A model generated the notes under the pieces. That model was not told where the DNA came from. It saw only the letters and a list, made by a program, of their open reading frames with translations, and ran no database searches. Below, one piece after another: positions 1 to 12,160 of a stretch of DNA of 64,000 bases (the first letter of the stretch is position 1; each line of letters starts with the position of its first letter). The translations under genes were made by a program, and so were the position numbers. The stretch comes from Tachypleus tridentatus (taxonomy: Eukaryota; Arthropoda; Merostomata; Xiphosura; Limulidae): the NCBI RefSeq assembly GCF_004210375.1, contig NC_134833.1:19833396-19897395 (forward strand). The letters run 5' to 3'.

Positions 1-1521
1 TTTCTTGAATAGGATTATATCGTCAAGTCACGTGTTTTTTTAGTGCGTTTTTTTTTCACGTTATGCATTTCCATAAAATATATAGAACTTCAGTTTTAGT
101 GCTTCACGGTAAGTCACTAGGAAATCGTGTCCCCAAGGCTTTGCTAAGTTCTGGTATATTTATGGAAAACGTTAATATAACCGCTAAGTGATCTTTAGGT
201 CAAAGACTTATAGGGTAGGGCCAATGTGCGATGATCGAGTTTAGACTGTTCTCAAATCGACAAAGCTCAACGTAAAAGAGCAAACTATTTACGTCAAACA
301 ATTTATCCTAATAAACACTTATTATACTGCGAGGTTCTCGAAATTCCAAGGGTTTCATATCTTTTTTAATCCTAATTGAAATTCAATCCTGAACATTCTA
401 TACATGTGCGTCAGATAAGAGAGATTACAGTGATGGAGACTGTTGAACCCAAGGAGATAGCGAAACGTACAAGAACGTATTTAGGCCCATCATTGAGAGA
501 CTGAAACCGTGTATTTCATTAGGCGTAATTTTTTTTTTTTTAACCATGAAGTTGTGGTTGTCATGGATAAAATATGAGAACCTTTAGAAACAAAAGAAGC
601 ACAGCACAGCACAGATAGACCATTGTCTAGTTTGGGGCGGGAAAAACAAAGAACCAAATTCTTTTCTGGGATTCATATAAAAAAAAATCACATTCTTGTC
701 ACTTGAAACAATCAAAATAAAATACCCGCAATTTTTTTCAAACATTTCTGTTTATAATACTAAATTTCGTGTCATCGATTATTGCAAGAATGCGTTACTA
801 TAGCAGTTAGCTGAGCAACTAAAAATACCAAGAACATTTCTTAAGTGAAACTTAAAGAGTTCAAATCAGTCATTAAAAAGCATATGCAATTACATTATTT
901 CATGTATAAAATACGTTAAAATGGTTTCGTACCACAGCTATCTTGCGTGGTTTTGTTTCGTGGTTAGCGTATCCGGACTTTGAATTCGAAGATTCGTGGT
1001 TTTCGTTCGTTATAAAGCAGTAGGTACACAATAAAAGCGACAGTCAAATCTCATTGTTCGGTCAAATATAAGTAGCCACAGTGTTGTTGTCTGCCTGACC
1101 TTGTTAGTTAAAAACTTGAAACAGCTATGTGAAGTTGACCTCCTGTGTAGTTTAAGGTAAACATTTAAATACTCTCTAGACTCCAGAGGCACCTGCTATA
1201 TCAATCGACCTGATGAACCCTGGTACTTACGAAAGGCCTCGTCGGCACAGGATACTATAGAAGTAATGCGATCGATATATTATGGATTGGCTGGCTTTCG
1301 CTCATAAATTTTTAGTATTCTAAAACGAATAAGAAATTTGGAAATATCAAACAGATGATTTTTATCATTACATTAATTCCATTATTTTTCAATAATTTTA
1401 TTATTCATAATTTATTTTATCTCTACAATAAAAACAATGGTTTAATACCTCCCTTTAAGCACAAAGAACATAATTCGTGTTTCTGAAATTAGCAATTATG
1501 AAATGTGGTAACAAGCATGAC
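1..1521. other. AT-rich intergenic DNA, nothing recognised
   Basis: No coding exon, SINE or tandem array was recognised here. There is a short pentamer repeat near 597-615 (CAGCA type) and several T or A homopolymers. Open frames are short and have no family resemblance. Confidence 0.6.
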
Positions 1522-1687
1522 GCCCGGCATGGCCAGGTGGTTAAGGTGTTCGACTCGTAACCTGATAATCGCGGATTCGAATCCTCGTCGTACCAAACAC
1601 GCTCGCCCTTTCAGCCGTGGGGACGTTATTATGTTACGATCAATCGCACTATTCGTTGGTAAAATTCCAAATTCAAAAACAAATAAT
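1522..1687 (+). repeat. SINE-A copy, internally deleted
   Basis: The tRNA-like head is complete: an A-box-like stretch (TGGCCAGGTGG), an anticodon-loop-like CTCGTAA and a B box (GATTCGAATCC). The body then jumps from the 'CACTATTCGTTGGTAAAA' segment straight to an A/C-rich tail, so about 120 bp of the usual 3' body is missing. Confidence 0.85.
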
Positions 1688-1924
1688 ATAACATGAAAAA
1701 AATTTTATTGGATATTGAGGACAGTTCTGTATACAATTTAAGCGTGGCCTCACTGAGATTTCTTATTCGTAATACGGTTATCATTTTGGCACTTTTATTG
1801 GATTTTAACAGAATAAACCTACTTTAACGTAAAAAGGTTTTCCGCGTAACGAAAGTCTAAACTGGAGTTTTAGCCATTTAATTTTGGTATGGTCCATGGA
1901 TTCGTGAACTGCAGCATACAATTA

Positions 1925-2052
1925 TGTGGGTATGCAGATGTGTGTGTTTTCTGACAGCAAAGCCACAGTCTATCCGCTATGTCCACCGAGGGGAATCGAG
2001 TTTAGATTTTAGAGTTGAAAATCCGAAGGCTTATCGCTGTCCCAGCGGGGTA
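1925..2052 (-). repeat. SINE-C copy
   Basis: Read on the minus strand this is a tRNA-like unit with a B-box-like GATTCCCCTCGGTGG segment followed by GGCTTTGCTGTCAGAAAACACACAC. It matches the copies at 13569 and 20330, which have an AC-repeat tail. Confidence 0.6.
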
Positions 2053-2860
2053 CGAATATGCAGGTACGCTGTTAAAAGCTCGCGTTAAGATAGGATATAT
2101 CAGACGTCTGAAAACATCGCTAAAATAAGCACGTGGAAGCGCAGTTGACACAATCGAGTCAAAATCTTGTTTAGATCATGTTCAGCAATTACTGAAAGAA
2201 AAAGAACATAAAATAAGTATTTTATTTCTTTAAACACACATTACTTTCCAATACAAACACAAAATGTAACGAAATTGTATTTTTGTAACATATATATATA
2301 TATATATCAATATTTGTTATTATTATCACGTCTGGATTATCTGTGGTTTAAATAATATACATTATCAACTAAAGAATTAACCTCTTGTCTTTCCCACGAA
2401 GCTTTCCGAATTATTAGTTTTACAAAGAGAGGCAGTGTCATGTTTCTGTTTATAGCACCTCAATCCAGATCGCAAGTGAGAAATAGGAATGTTTACACGC
2501 TTAATTAAATGGGAACGTAAATACATACAAGGTGAACGGCCGATAATTAAGTGTATGATAAAAGTCAACAGAGCAACATATTCCTTTGTTTTTGTTTTTT
2601 TAGGCACTACGTTCCTATGACAAACATACGTGCAAAATGTGAGTAAAAAAAAAACTACGCGGGACAGAAACAATTTTACTGCTTCGTTATTATGAGGGAT
2701 ATAAATACAAATTATGAGGATATACATAAAATTGGCTTTTGAATAGTTTTTCTTATTTTTGTACGCAGTTTTACGATGGCTTAAATAATTAATTAATTAT
2801 TGTATAATTTATTTTTGAGGATTTCTTTGAATGACAATACGTACAATGCTGTGCCTTTCC
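2053..2860. other. AT-rich intergenic DNA with a TA microsatellite
   Basis: A (TA)n run lies at about 2288-2307. The minus-strand open frame at 2377-2727 has no recognisable domain, signal or codon bias and is treated as chance. Confidence 0.55.
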
Positions 2861-2975
2861 TTCCCCGTGACTCAGTGATAAAACGGTGGACTTACAACGC
2901 TAACAATAAAGTTTCGATACTCGCGTTTAGCAGAACACAGACATCCTATTGTGTAATTTCGCGCTTTACGACAAT
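2861..2975 (+). repeat. SINE-B copy, diverged
   Basis: Shows the SINE-B head (CAGTG...GGACTTACAACGCTAA) and the GTTTCGATAC B-box region, followed by the AGCAGAACACAGA body. Many substitutions. Confidence 0.65.
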
Positions 2976-3167
2976 GAAAGAAGACGCTTAATGATTTATT
3001 TTCCTGGCAGAAACAGACTTTTCGATTGGTTCTTAGAAATATTATTTAAGTGACGTAAGGTTGTGTTGTGACTGAAGCCGCCCTACGGGTATTTTACTAT
3101 ATAATATATTTGGTTATTATTCAGTGTCCATTCAAATTTCTACAGATTTGATTAATTAATTTGATTA

Positions 3168-3274
3168 TTTGTAATAAAGCACAAAACCACACAATGGGCT
3201 ATCTGTGCTATACCCTTCACGGGTATCAAAACCCGGTTTTTAGCGATGTGGGTCCGCAGATACACCACTAGAGG
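3168..3274 (-). repeat. SINE-B copy
   Basis: Minus-strand SINE-B. The + strand reads GGGCTATCTGTGCTATAC, then GGTATCAAAACCCGGTTTTT and a head region ending in CCACTAGAG. The AAC-type tail is lost. Confidence 0.75.
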
Positions 3275-3275
3275 G

Positions 3276-4824
3276 CGTCAAATTTCTGCACTGTTCTGTC
3301 ATTCTCTGCTGGGGGTATGGTTTTAGTCTATTAGAAAAAAAAACAGAATGCATGCGTTTAATTACCTAAGAAATGTTAATAACATCCATCATACTCTGAC
3401 TTGATATATCTTCTAGCTTTCTCAAAATTATATTCGTTCATGTTCTCCGGTGGGTCACTGGTAGCTTAACAGACTTAGAACATTAAAAAGATCTCCAGTT
3501 TGGTTACCTGTGGTGGACACAGCACAGATATCTGATTTTGACATTTTACGAAAATCAGACAATTCTTCCTTTATTTTGTTCGAGAACTTTTGATAAAGTA
3601 TTGATTAAAGATGTCAGTTTTTAGAAGCAACTTTAATTTTTATAATTTCAAGGTATTTTTCCTCCCGAAAAGGATGACAAATATAACCTCTGTCCGGGAA
3701 ATATTACAGTATTTCAAGCTTATTTTGGTAATTTGATTTCCAGACGTAAATCTAGGTTTTCCTGAATGTTCAAGCGTTTCTCTTATGGCATCCTTTATGG
3801 AGAAGTGACGTGAAATGTCTAATTAGAAACAATGGAAGATTGGAGAATGTTAAAATCTCTATTCAGCAAGGTGTTTAAAAGCTCGAAAAAATATGTTAGT
3901 CTAAGCAGAAGGTGTGATGTCAACATTCTACTTGCTATTGGCTATCGTATTGCCCCATATTAACGCCCTCGAGGGCGTTGCAAAATGTATAGGGGGCGCT
4001 ACTTGTAGTATTTGTGCACTTCTGGATTCTGTTTTTAACATGTGTTTTACATAGGCGTTTATTTATTTTCTGTTGTTGTTTTTTTTTACAATTCGAAGTT
4101 ACGGAAATAAAAGTGGATCACATGTTGGATTACTATTGCTGTAACACAAGGTAAGCTTGATAGAAATACCACAAGAGCGACAATTAGAGAGAAGGTATTA
4201 ATTAGTAACAGTGATGACATTAATTAGAGGCTATTCGGCGTATTGGTATGTGTGTGTGTGTGTATATATATCTGTTAAAACTTCCCCATTTAGTAGTTAA
4301 TTTTACTTTGTGTAAAGGTCTATGTTTTGGGAAGCAATGTGTATTTCACGAGTATTTTCGCGTGCCCGCCATAATTGATTTTTATTGCAGAAGCAGAGAT
4401 CTTAAAATTTATGTTTTTCGCCATTAGGGGGCTAAAGTTTACGTCAGGTTTGTAAAGCAGCATGAAAGAAAGGGTAACGTATACAGTGTGACCATTATTT
4501 TCAAGAACGTCTATCGAAAGAAATTCACATATATTGTTGGTTTTAATGTGAAGATACTGGTGGGATAATCCACGATATTAAAGTAAAAAGATCGAGTTAT
4601 ACATATATATATCAAAGGTCAAGAGGAAGCCATTTACATGTAGATTTCCCGGTATCAAAGACGTTTAAAAATAGCAAAAAAGAAATACGATCTTGAAAAC
4701 AAAATTATTTCAAAGTAGCAGAACCATTTTTAAACACCAATTTTGACAACCAGCCCGTCTTGGTAGGTAAGTGTGAACAGAGAGACAATATATACATATT
4801 TCAGTCGTCACTTGTCTTGCGCCC
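3276..4824. other. Intergenic DNA; degenerate SINE-B, palindrome and TG/TA microsatellite
   Basis: A degenerate SINE-B lies at about 3454-3545 (GTGGTGGACACAGCACAGATAT). A perfect 18-bp palindrome lies at 3962-3979 (AACGCCCTCGAGGGCGTT). A (TG)n run followed by (TA)n lies at 4244-4270. No exon was recognised. Confidence 0.55.
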
Positions 4825-5305
4825 CCTCTTCAGCTGCAGAGCGATCTGTCTGCGGACTTACAACGTTAAAACCCGGGCTTCGTACCCGTGCTGGGAAAAG
4901 CACAGATAGCCCTTTGTGCAGCTTTGTGCTTAACTACAAACAACAAGACGTACCTTAAGTTCCCCAGTGGCACAGTGGTTTGTCTACGGATTTACAACGT
5001 TAAAAACCGGCTTCGTACCCGTGCTGGGAAAAGCACAGATAGCCCTTTGTGCAGCTTTGTGCTTAACTACAAACAACAAGACGTACCTTAAGTTCCCCAG
5101 TGGCACAGTGGTTTGTCTACGGATTTACAACGTTAAAAACCGGACTTCGTACCTGTGCTGGGAAAAGCACAGATAGCCCTTTGTGCAGCTTTATGCTTAA
5201 CTACAAACAACAAGACGTACCTTAAGTTCCACAGTGGCACAGTGGTTTGTCTACGGATTTACAACGTTAAAAACCGGCCTTCGTACCTGTGATGGGAAAG
5301 ATCAC
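4825..5305 (+). repeat. Tandem array of SINE-B, unit about 133 bp
   Basis: Four successive SINE-B units in direct orientation. Each has the head (CAGTGGCACAGTGGTTTGTC), TTACAACGTTAAAA, a CTTCGTACC region and the AGCACAGATAGCCCTTTGTG body, ending in ACAAACAACAAGACGTACCTTAAG. The junction TTCCCCAGTGG recurs at about 4960, 5093 and 5227. The short linker ACGTACCTTAAGTTCC is shared by all junctions, so the array grew by tandem duplication of a SINE plus flank, not by independent insertions. The open frames across it are repeat artefacts. Confidence 0.85.
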
Positions 5306-5539
5306 AGTGTATATATAATACGAAATTTATAAAGGAACGGTTTGGAATGAGTTACGTTGTGTTGTAGTTAAAAAGCGCAAAAATAAATAAATAAATAGGA
5401 TGACAAAGAAGGCAGACGTGCGAGGACTTTGATTTTAATTAGTGTTAATTCTACAATAAATATACCACGTAGCCTTGATTATTTCACAACAAATTTAAAA
5501 TTAATTAGCTTTGTTTCGTTATTTATAAATAATTTGTTT

Positions 5540-5660
5540 GTTTGTTTAAAATTAACAACAAAACTACACAATGAGCTGTCTGTGCTCTGCATACACGGGT
5601 ATCGAAACCCGGTTTCTAGCGTTTAAATTCATAGACATACCGCTATACTACTGTTCGGGG
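5540..5660 (-). repeat. SINE-B copy
   Basis: Minus-strand SINE-B: ACTACACAATGAGCTGTCTG, GGTATCGAAACCCGGTTTCT and CATAGACATACCGCTATACTACT are all recognisable on the + strand. Confidence 0.8.
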
Positions 5661-5716
5661 TATTTAAAAGTGAAATGAAGAACAGTAATAAATAAATAAC
5701 TGTTGTTTATATTAAC

Positions 5717-5823
5717 GGCGGCACAGTGGTATGTCTACCGCTGGAAATCGGGTTTCGATACCCGTGGTGGACAGAGCACAGATAGTCCTTTGTGTAGCAG
5801 TGTGCTCAGTAAAAACAATTAAA
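5717..5823 (+). repeat. SINE-B copy, internal deletion in the anticodon arm
   Basis: Reads GGCACAGTGGTATGTCTACC, then directly GGAAATCGGGTTTCGATACC and GTGGTGGACAGAGCACAGAT. The TTACAACGCTAA segment is missing. Confidence 0.75.
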
Positions 5824-5860
5824 CTAACGTTTTAGAAAGTTGATGAATCCCGCTCAGATG

Positions 5861-6135
5861 TTTGTTTGTTTGAATTTCGCGCAAAGCTACTCGAGGGCTA
5901 TCTGCGCTAGCCGTCCCTAATTTAGCAGTGTAAGACTAAAGGGAAGGCAGCTAGTCGTGACCATCCACCGCCAATACTTGGGCAACTCTTTTTATCAACG
6001 AATAGTGGGATTGACCGTCACATTATAACGCCCCTACGGCTGAAAGGGCGAGCATGTTTGGTGCGATCGGGATTCGAACCCGTGACCCTCGGATTACGAG
6101 TCAAACGCTTTAACACGCTTGGCCATGCCGGGCCC
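5861..6135 (-). repeat. Full-length SINE-A with target duplication
   Basis: Complete minus-strand SINE-A, from the tail (TTTGTTTGTTTGAATTTCGC) to the head (GGCCATGCCGGGCCC). It is flanked by a 14-bp direct repeat with one mismatch: GAATCCCGCTCAGA at 5845-5858 and GAATTCCGCTCAGA at 6137-6150. This supports retroposition. Confidence 0.9.
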
Positions 6136-6150
6136 TGAATTCCGCTCAGA

Positions 6151-7265
6151 AAAACCTTATTGGTGTGTCGAAACTCTAGTGGCCTCTTTACAAAAAGGTT
6201 TTTTTGAAGATATAAGTGGACGTATTAATCTGGAAAGAAGTTTGTTAAAACCAATATTTAACCGTATTGTGACAATGGCAATACAAAACTCTTAATGTCT
6301 GAAAAACAGTTCGTTTTCGTTAGTATTTAATATACTATTAAGCAACGATTTATTTGTATATGGGCCCAGTGGTTTCGGGTGCTCGATTCGCAGATTACGA
6401 CTAGCGGGAGCGAAACCCGTGTTCAATGACATTCGCTCTATTAACCGTGGTGGTGGTAGCTGGTGTTGGCCAAGTGCCTTCCGTCTAATACTTTACTTTT
6501 AAATTAGTGACTGCTGTTACAGATACCCCTCGGAAACCTTGGTTTTATCGTTTACTGTTTCTACGTAATGTTAACCGTGTGCCGTCTCTTCCTTTGAATT
6601 ATGCAGGTCGTAAAACGTAACAAGGGATATCAACGTGCATATGTAGTTTTCTAGTTTTACGTCCACGGACTCTGTCATCTTGTTATAAAATGTATGTTTT
6701 ACAACATCTCCATGAGCCTAAAAGTTCTTGCTTACTTTGTAGCTCTTATGCGTTTCTATAAACACGCGACTTTACGGTAATTAATCTTGGTTACATTAAA
6801 CATACATTACTTATCGCTTACAATTTATAGACGCAATTACAAACACGTCTAACATTGAGATATCATTGAAAGAAGAACGAGTTTTATTCAAAGAAAACTA
6901 AATTTAAAAAAAAGAAAATATTTTTTTTTTTATGTTTTGTAAACCGTCCTTTTCTAAGCCGAGTTGCTTAATATAGAGTCGAAGTACAACACAACAATAA
7001 GCACTTGAGAAATTGTCGTTAATCAATACGTGGAAAGAAAATTATTAGTGTATAACTACGGCTGTTTCACCTGGCAGGTGAATGTACTTCGAGAACAGCG
7101 ATAATCAAATACCTACCACGAGGTTTGGTCAACTTTCTCTAATCTGAAACCGGTTTGCACCAATATTCACATCAGATTTCTGGTTATAACAGGATCCGTG
7201 AAATGTCTATAACCTCCCGGTTTGAACTAATTTTTGTATTGATGTACCAGTATTATTTGGTGTGG
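6151..7265. other. Intergenic DNA with a possible old SINE-A relative
   Basis: At about 6361-6540 a worn tRNA-like head (CCCAGTGG...GTGCTCGATTCGCAGATTACG) is followed by GTCTAATAC and TTAAATTAGTGACTGC, resembling the end of the SINE-A body. The remainder is AT-rich and unremarkable. From about 7190, decayed monomers of the following array can be seen. Confidence 0.4.
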
Positions 7266-8795
7266 TAACTTTCACGTTAACCTCCAGGTATTTTCTGATG
7301 AGCTAATTTTTACATTAACCTCCAGGTATTTTATGATGAGCTAATTGTTTCATTAACCTCCAGGTATTTTATGATGAGCTAATTGTTTCATTAACCTCCA
7401 GGTATTTTCGGATGAGCTAATTTTTACATTAACCTCCAGGTATTTTCTGATGAGCTAATTTTTACATTAACCTTCAGGTATTTTCTGATGAGCTAACTTT
7501 TACATTAACCTCCAGGTATTTTCTGATGAGCTAATTTTTACAATAAACTCCAGGTATTTTGTGATGAGCTAATTTTTACATTAGCCTCCAGGTATTTTCT
7601 GATGAGCTAATTGTTTCATTAACCTTCAGGTATTTTGTGATGAGCTAATTTTTACATTAGCTTCCAGGTATTTTCTGATGAGCTAAATTTTACATTAACC
7701 TTCAGGTATTTTGTGATGAGCTAATTTTTACATTAACCTCCAGGTATTTTCTGATGAGCTAATTTTTACATTAATCCTTCAGGTATGTTTTGATGAGCTA
7801 ATTTTTACATTAACCTTCAGGTATTTTGTGATGAGCTAATTTTTACATTAACCTTCAGGTATTTTGTGATGAGCTAATTTTTACATTAACCTTCAGGTAT
7901 TTTGTGATGAGCTAAATTTTACATTAGCCTTCAGGTATTTTCTGATGAGCTAAATTTTACATTAACCTTCAGGTATTTTGTGATGAGATAATTTTTACAT
8001 TAACCTCCAGGTATTTTGTGATGAGCTACTTTTTACATTAACCTTCAGGTATTTTGTGATGAGCTACTTTTTACATTAACCTTCAGGTATTTTGTGATGA
8101 GCTAATTTTTACATTAACCTTCAGGTATTTTGTGATGAGATAATTTTTACATTAACCTCCAGGTATTTTGTGATGAGCTACTTTTTACATTAACCTTCAG
8201 GTATTTTGTGATGAGCTACTTTTTACATTAACCTTCAGGTATTTTGTGATGAGCTACTTTTTACATTAACCTTCAGGTATTTTGTGATGAGCTAATTTTT
8301 ACATTAACCTCCAGGTATTTTGTGATGAGCTACTTTTTACATTAACCTTCAGGTATTTTGTGATGAGCTAATTTTTACATTAACCTTCAGGTATTTTGTG
8401 GTGAGCTACTTTTTACATTAACCTTCAGGTATTTTGTGATGAGCTACTTTTTACATTAACCTTCAGGTATTTTGTGATGAGCTAATTTTTACATTAACCT
8501 TCAGGTATTTTGTGATGAGCTAATTTTTACATTAACCTTCAGGTATTTTGTGATGAGCTAATTTTACATTAACCTCCAGGTATTTTGTGATGAGCTAATT
8601 TTTACATTAGCCTCAGGTATTTTCTGATGAGCTAAATTTTACATTAACCTTCAGGTATTTTGTGATGAGATAATTTTTACATTAACCTCCAGGTATGTTT
8701 TGATGAGCTAATTTTTACATTAATCCTTCAGGTATTTTTTGATGAGCTAATTTTCACGTTAACATCCCGGTGTTATATGATGAGTTGTTTTTTTT
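7266..8795 (+). repeat. 38-bp minisatellite, about 39 copies
   Basis: Monomer core CTTCAGGTATTTTGTGATGA followed by GCTAATTTTTACATTAAC. The GGTATTTT anchor runs from 7287 to 8731 at 38-bp spacing. Common variants are TTC/TCC before AGG, TTGTGA/TTCTGA, and CTAATT/CTACTT. Worn monomers continue on both sides (about 7190-7265 and 8796-8870), so the edges are older than the centre. Confidence 0.95.
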
Positions 8796-8870
8796 ATCCT
8801 CCTAATATTAAATGATGATTCAATATTTACATTAGCCTTATTGTGTTGTCTTATGAGCTACTTTTTATAT

Positions 8871-9213
8871 GTATTATCTTTTAATATAATTTTTACATCA
8901 TTTAATGAAAAATGACGTTGTACAGACGAAACCAAAGAAAGTAGGAACAATATGAGCTTTGAATCAGATATGAGGTAAAATACACGTAAACAGTGTCTTC
9001 AATTCACGAAAACCTCAGAGCTATTTATTCATCTTTAAATATGAACTAACATATTAATACGAATTTTAAATCCAACGTTTGGGTTTTTCTGTTGCTAGTA
9101 AGTAAATACAATTATCGGCATTTTAAACAATTATTTTGAAAGAATGAAGAAAAACAAATATAAATAAAGAAATATTTATCTTTCGTTTTTGCTGTTGTTA
9201 ATATTACATTCAG
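8871..9213. other. AT-rich DNA, nothing recognised
   Basis: No exon, SINE or array was seen in this interval apart from the decayed edge of the preceding minisatellite. Confidence 0.5.
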
Positions 9214-9475
9214 CTTTGCATGGCCAAGTGGTTGGGGCGTTCTACTTGCAACCTGAGGGTCACGCATTTGAATTTCCGTCATACCAAACATGCTCGCCCT
9301 TTCAGCCGTAAGGACTTATAATCTGACGGTCAATCTCACTGTTCGTTAGTGAAAGAGTAGCTCAAGAGTTGTGGCTGGCTGGTGATCACAAGCTGCCTTC
9401 CCTTTAGTCTTACACTGCTAAATTATGGACGGCTAGCACAGATAGCACTCGTGTAGCTTTGCGCGAAATTCAAAA
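9214..9475 (+). repeat. SINE-A copy
   Basis: Head with GCATGGCCAAGTGGTTGGGG, degenerate B box, CATGCTCGCCCTTTCAGCCG, and the full 3' body to TTTGCGCGAAATTCAAA. The AAAC tail is replaced by AGAAATCAATAAA. Confidence 0.85.
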
Positions 9476-9900
9476 GAAATCAATAAATATTGTATCGTGC
9501 CTGTTAACACGAAGTAACAGTTTTACTCTCGGCTTTATATAAAAGTAATTTTTTGTGCAATTACAACTTGCAACATTAACTCTTTTGGTAGACGAGACAG
9601 GTGTCTATGAAACTGTGTCACCGAAACTAATGATTGCAGTCGAAAACTTGTCGTTTTCAACTTTACAATATGCGGTGTAGTACATGTTACAATGAATGGT
9701 GCGTTGGAAATGTGTTTATTAAGTAAGGTCTCGAACTAAATATACGTTGCAAGATAACACATTGAGCTGTTACGGGACTAAAGCCACAGACGTTGCATCC
9801 ATTGGATCACGACAGATATGCAAGACCTCTCATAAAGACCATTGTCATTACTGTAAATTGAAAACAGTATATTACTCTTACCTTTAAGAATTTGTCAACA

Positions 9901-10135
9901 AATGTTACTGTCTGACCACTGCTATCGTCATTTGAGAATCCTGAGTCCTGCGGTCAATAAAGGTAACTGTCTGACCACTGCTATCGTCATTTGAGAATCC
10001 TGAGTTCTGCTGTCAATAAAGGTAACTGTCTGACCACTGCTATCGTCATTTGAGAATCCTGAGTTCTGCTGTCAATAATGGTAACTGTCTGACCACTGCT
10101 ATCGTCATTTGAGAATATTGAGTCCTGCTGTTAAT
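9901..10135 (+). repeat. 59-bp tandem repeat, 4 copies
   Basis: The anchor CTGACCACTGCTATCGTCAT recurs every 59 bp from 9912. Copies 1-3 are nearly identical; the last diverges after TTGAGAAT. Confidence 0.95.
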
Positions 10136-10828
10136 GACAGTGACTGTCCAATTAATGCTGAAATATTGACAACCAGATACTGAGTTATTGCCAGTTATAC
10201 ATTGAAATATTTATAGTAAGATTTTGAAGTGTTAACAGTGAGATGTGTACTGACAGTAGGCGTTAAACTGTCGGCTCAGTTAAAGCTATTGTACTGGAGA
10301 AGTGACATAAAGATAAACATTAAGGCATGTGTTAGCAAAGTTTCTACAGCGGTCGTTAAACGTTATGTCATTCAGTTAAGACTTAAGTTTTAACAACAAG
10401 AAGTACAAGAAGTTCATGTCAACAGCTATCCTGTGGTTACTGTGGAACATATTTATTGGAAATTTACAGACAACGCAGTTTACTTGTGCAGACACATTTA
10501 TTTTGTTTATGACTTCTTTATTATTTTAATTTAAATTAGTAGACAATATTAAAAAAATCAGGGATAGACGAGAAATAACTTGAGTTAAGACTTAATATAA
10601 CAACTAATGGTAAACAATAGTATACAATACTAGAAGAACTATGGATAAGCAGAGGAATCATTTGAGTTAGGGTTAAATATAACAATCAATAGTATACGGT
10701 ACTAGAAGAACTAGAGATAGGCAGAGGAATCATTTGAGTTAGGGTTAATCAATAAGGCCTAGACTGGTTCAATTCTTAAATTATATAAGTCATCATTTGT
10801 CCCTTTGAAAAAAATAAAAAAACACATA
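10136..10828. other. Intergenic DNA with a short imperfect duplication
   Basis: A unit of about 80-90 bp (GGATAGAC/GGATAAGC..., GAGTTAGGGTTAA, AATAGTATAC, ACTAGAAGAACT) is present in roughly 2.5 copies at about 10560-10755. Nothing else was recognised. Confidence 0.5.
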
Positions 10829-11038
10829 CACTGCTGGCCAAAATCTTAAGGCCAATGAACATAGAGAAAAAATATGCATTTTGTATTGTTAGACTCAACC
10901 ACTTATTTCAGTAGAGCTTCGAAAGATGAAAATAAGAAAAGGGGAAATAAAAATAAAACTTTTTTAGCATTTAATATGGAAAATGTGAACACTATGAAAT
11001 TAGCCTAAATACTAGCTGGTCTAAAGTTTAAGACCATA
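10829..11038 (+). repeat. Left inverted repeat of the Tc1 element
   Basis: Starts CACTGCTGGCCAAAATCTTA next to a TA dinucleotide. The inner direct-repeat motif is at about 11011-11038. Confidence 0.92.
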
Positions 11039-11151
11039 CTGAAACGAAGCGTTAATCGGTAAACACATAACGCAATTTGGTCGTTTGTGTTCAAGCATTA
11101 GCGTTGCCAACATCTGCCACTGACATCTACTGTGTTATGTTGGGTAAAAAC

Positions 11152-12115
11152 ATGGCAAAAGCTAAAACGTTGACAGAGTTTGAACGTGGCAGAATTATCG
11201 AGCTGCAAAAGCAAGGTCTCTCTCAACGTGAGATTGGGCGAAGTAAAACTGCTGTTGGAAATTTCTTAAAATACCGTGAGGGATACGGAACGAGAATTTC
11301 AAGTGGTCAGCCCAAGAAACTTTCGCCGGCGTTGAGCAAGAGGATTCGACGAGTTGTCCGGCAAGACACCAGCCGATCGTCCAACCAGATTAAGGCCCTT
11401 ACGGACGCAGAATGCAGCTCAAGAACGAGAGAAAGGTTTTAAAAACCGCTAACGGCTTTAAAGGCTACGTCTTCTTCCACATCACGAAATAGCTCTGTTA
11501 AACTTTGCTGAGAAGCACCAAACACGGGACGTATAAAAGTGGACGAAGGTTTTGTTCTCTGAGGAGAAAAAATTTAACCTGGATGGTCTAGATGGCTTTC
11601 AACGTTACTGGCACGATAAGGATATCCTACCGGAGACATTTTCTACACGACACAGTGGAGGAGGTTCCATCATGATCTGGGTTGCTTTCTCCTTCCAGGA
11701 AACAACGGAGCTTCAGGTTATACAGGGGCGTCAAACAGCAGCTGGCTACATTAGCATGTTTGAGAGAGCATCTTTATTGACTAGAGGCCCTCTCTTGCGT
11801 GGAAATGACTGGACCTTTCAGCATGCAATCCACAATGTCCGCAGGACAAAGGACTTTTTCATGGCGAATAACGTGATTCTTTTGAACCATCTAGCGTGTT
11901 CGTCCGAACTGAACCTCATTGAAAATGTTTGGGGGTGGGTGGCAAGGGAAGTCTATAGAAATGGATGTCAATTCCAAACAGTGCACGATCTCCGTGAAGC
12001 CATCTTCACCACTTGGAATAACATTCCAGCCAGCCTTCTGCAAACGCTCATATCGACCATGCCAAAGCGAATGTTTGAAGTTATTCGCAATGACAGCCGT
12101 GCAACTCACTACTGA
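11152..12115 (+). pseudogene. Tc1-family transposase pseudogene (DD34E type)
   Basis: Tc1 transposases cut and paste DNA using an N-terminal paired-type helix-turn-helix region and a DDE catalytic domain. The first part (11152-11442) shows MAKAKTLTEFERGRI, LSQREIGRSKTAVGNFL and SGQPKKLSPALSKRIRR, the HTH region, with a small deletion between REI and GRS. Stops and a frame change follow at about 11439-11551. The catalytic part (11552-12115) includes SGGGSIMIW and ends in IENVWGW and [17 protein letters not shown]. Key sites are damaged. The first aspartate, in the usual 'FSDE' context, is glutamate (FSEEKKFNL). The 'QDNA' block with the second aspartate is deleted (TFQHAIHN). Only the glutamate of IEN remains. 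The ATG at 11152 is the most plausible start. The protein cannot be active, but the ends could in principle be moved by a related enzyme. Confidence 0.93.
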
Positions 12116-12160
12116 GACTTTTGTTGGGCATTTCCTACCCTGGTTAGGACTTCTTTTTGG

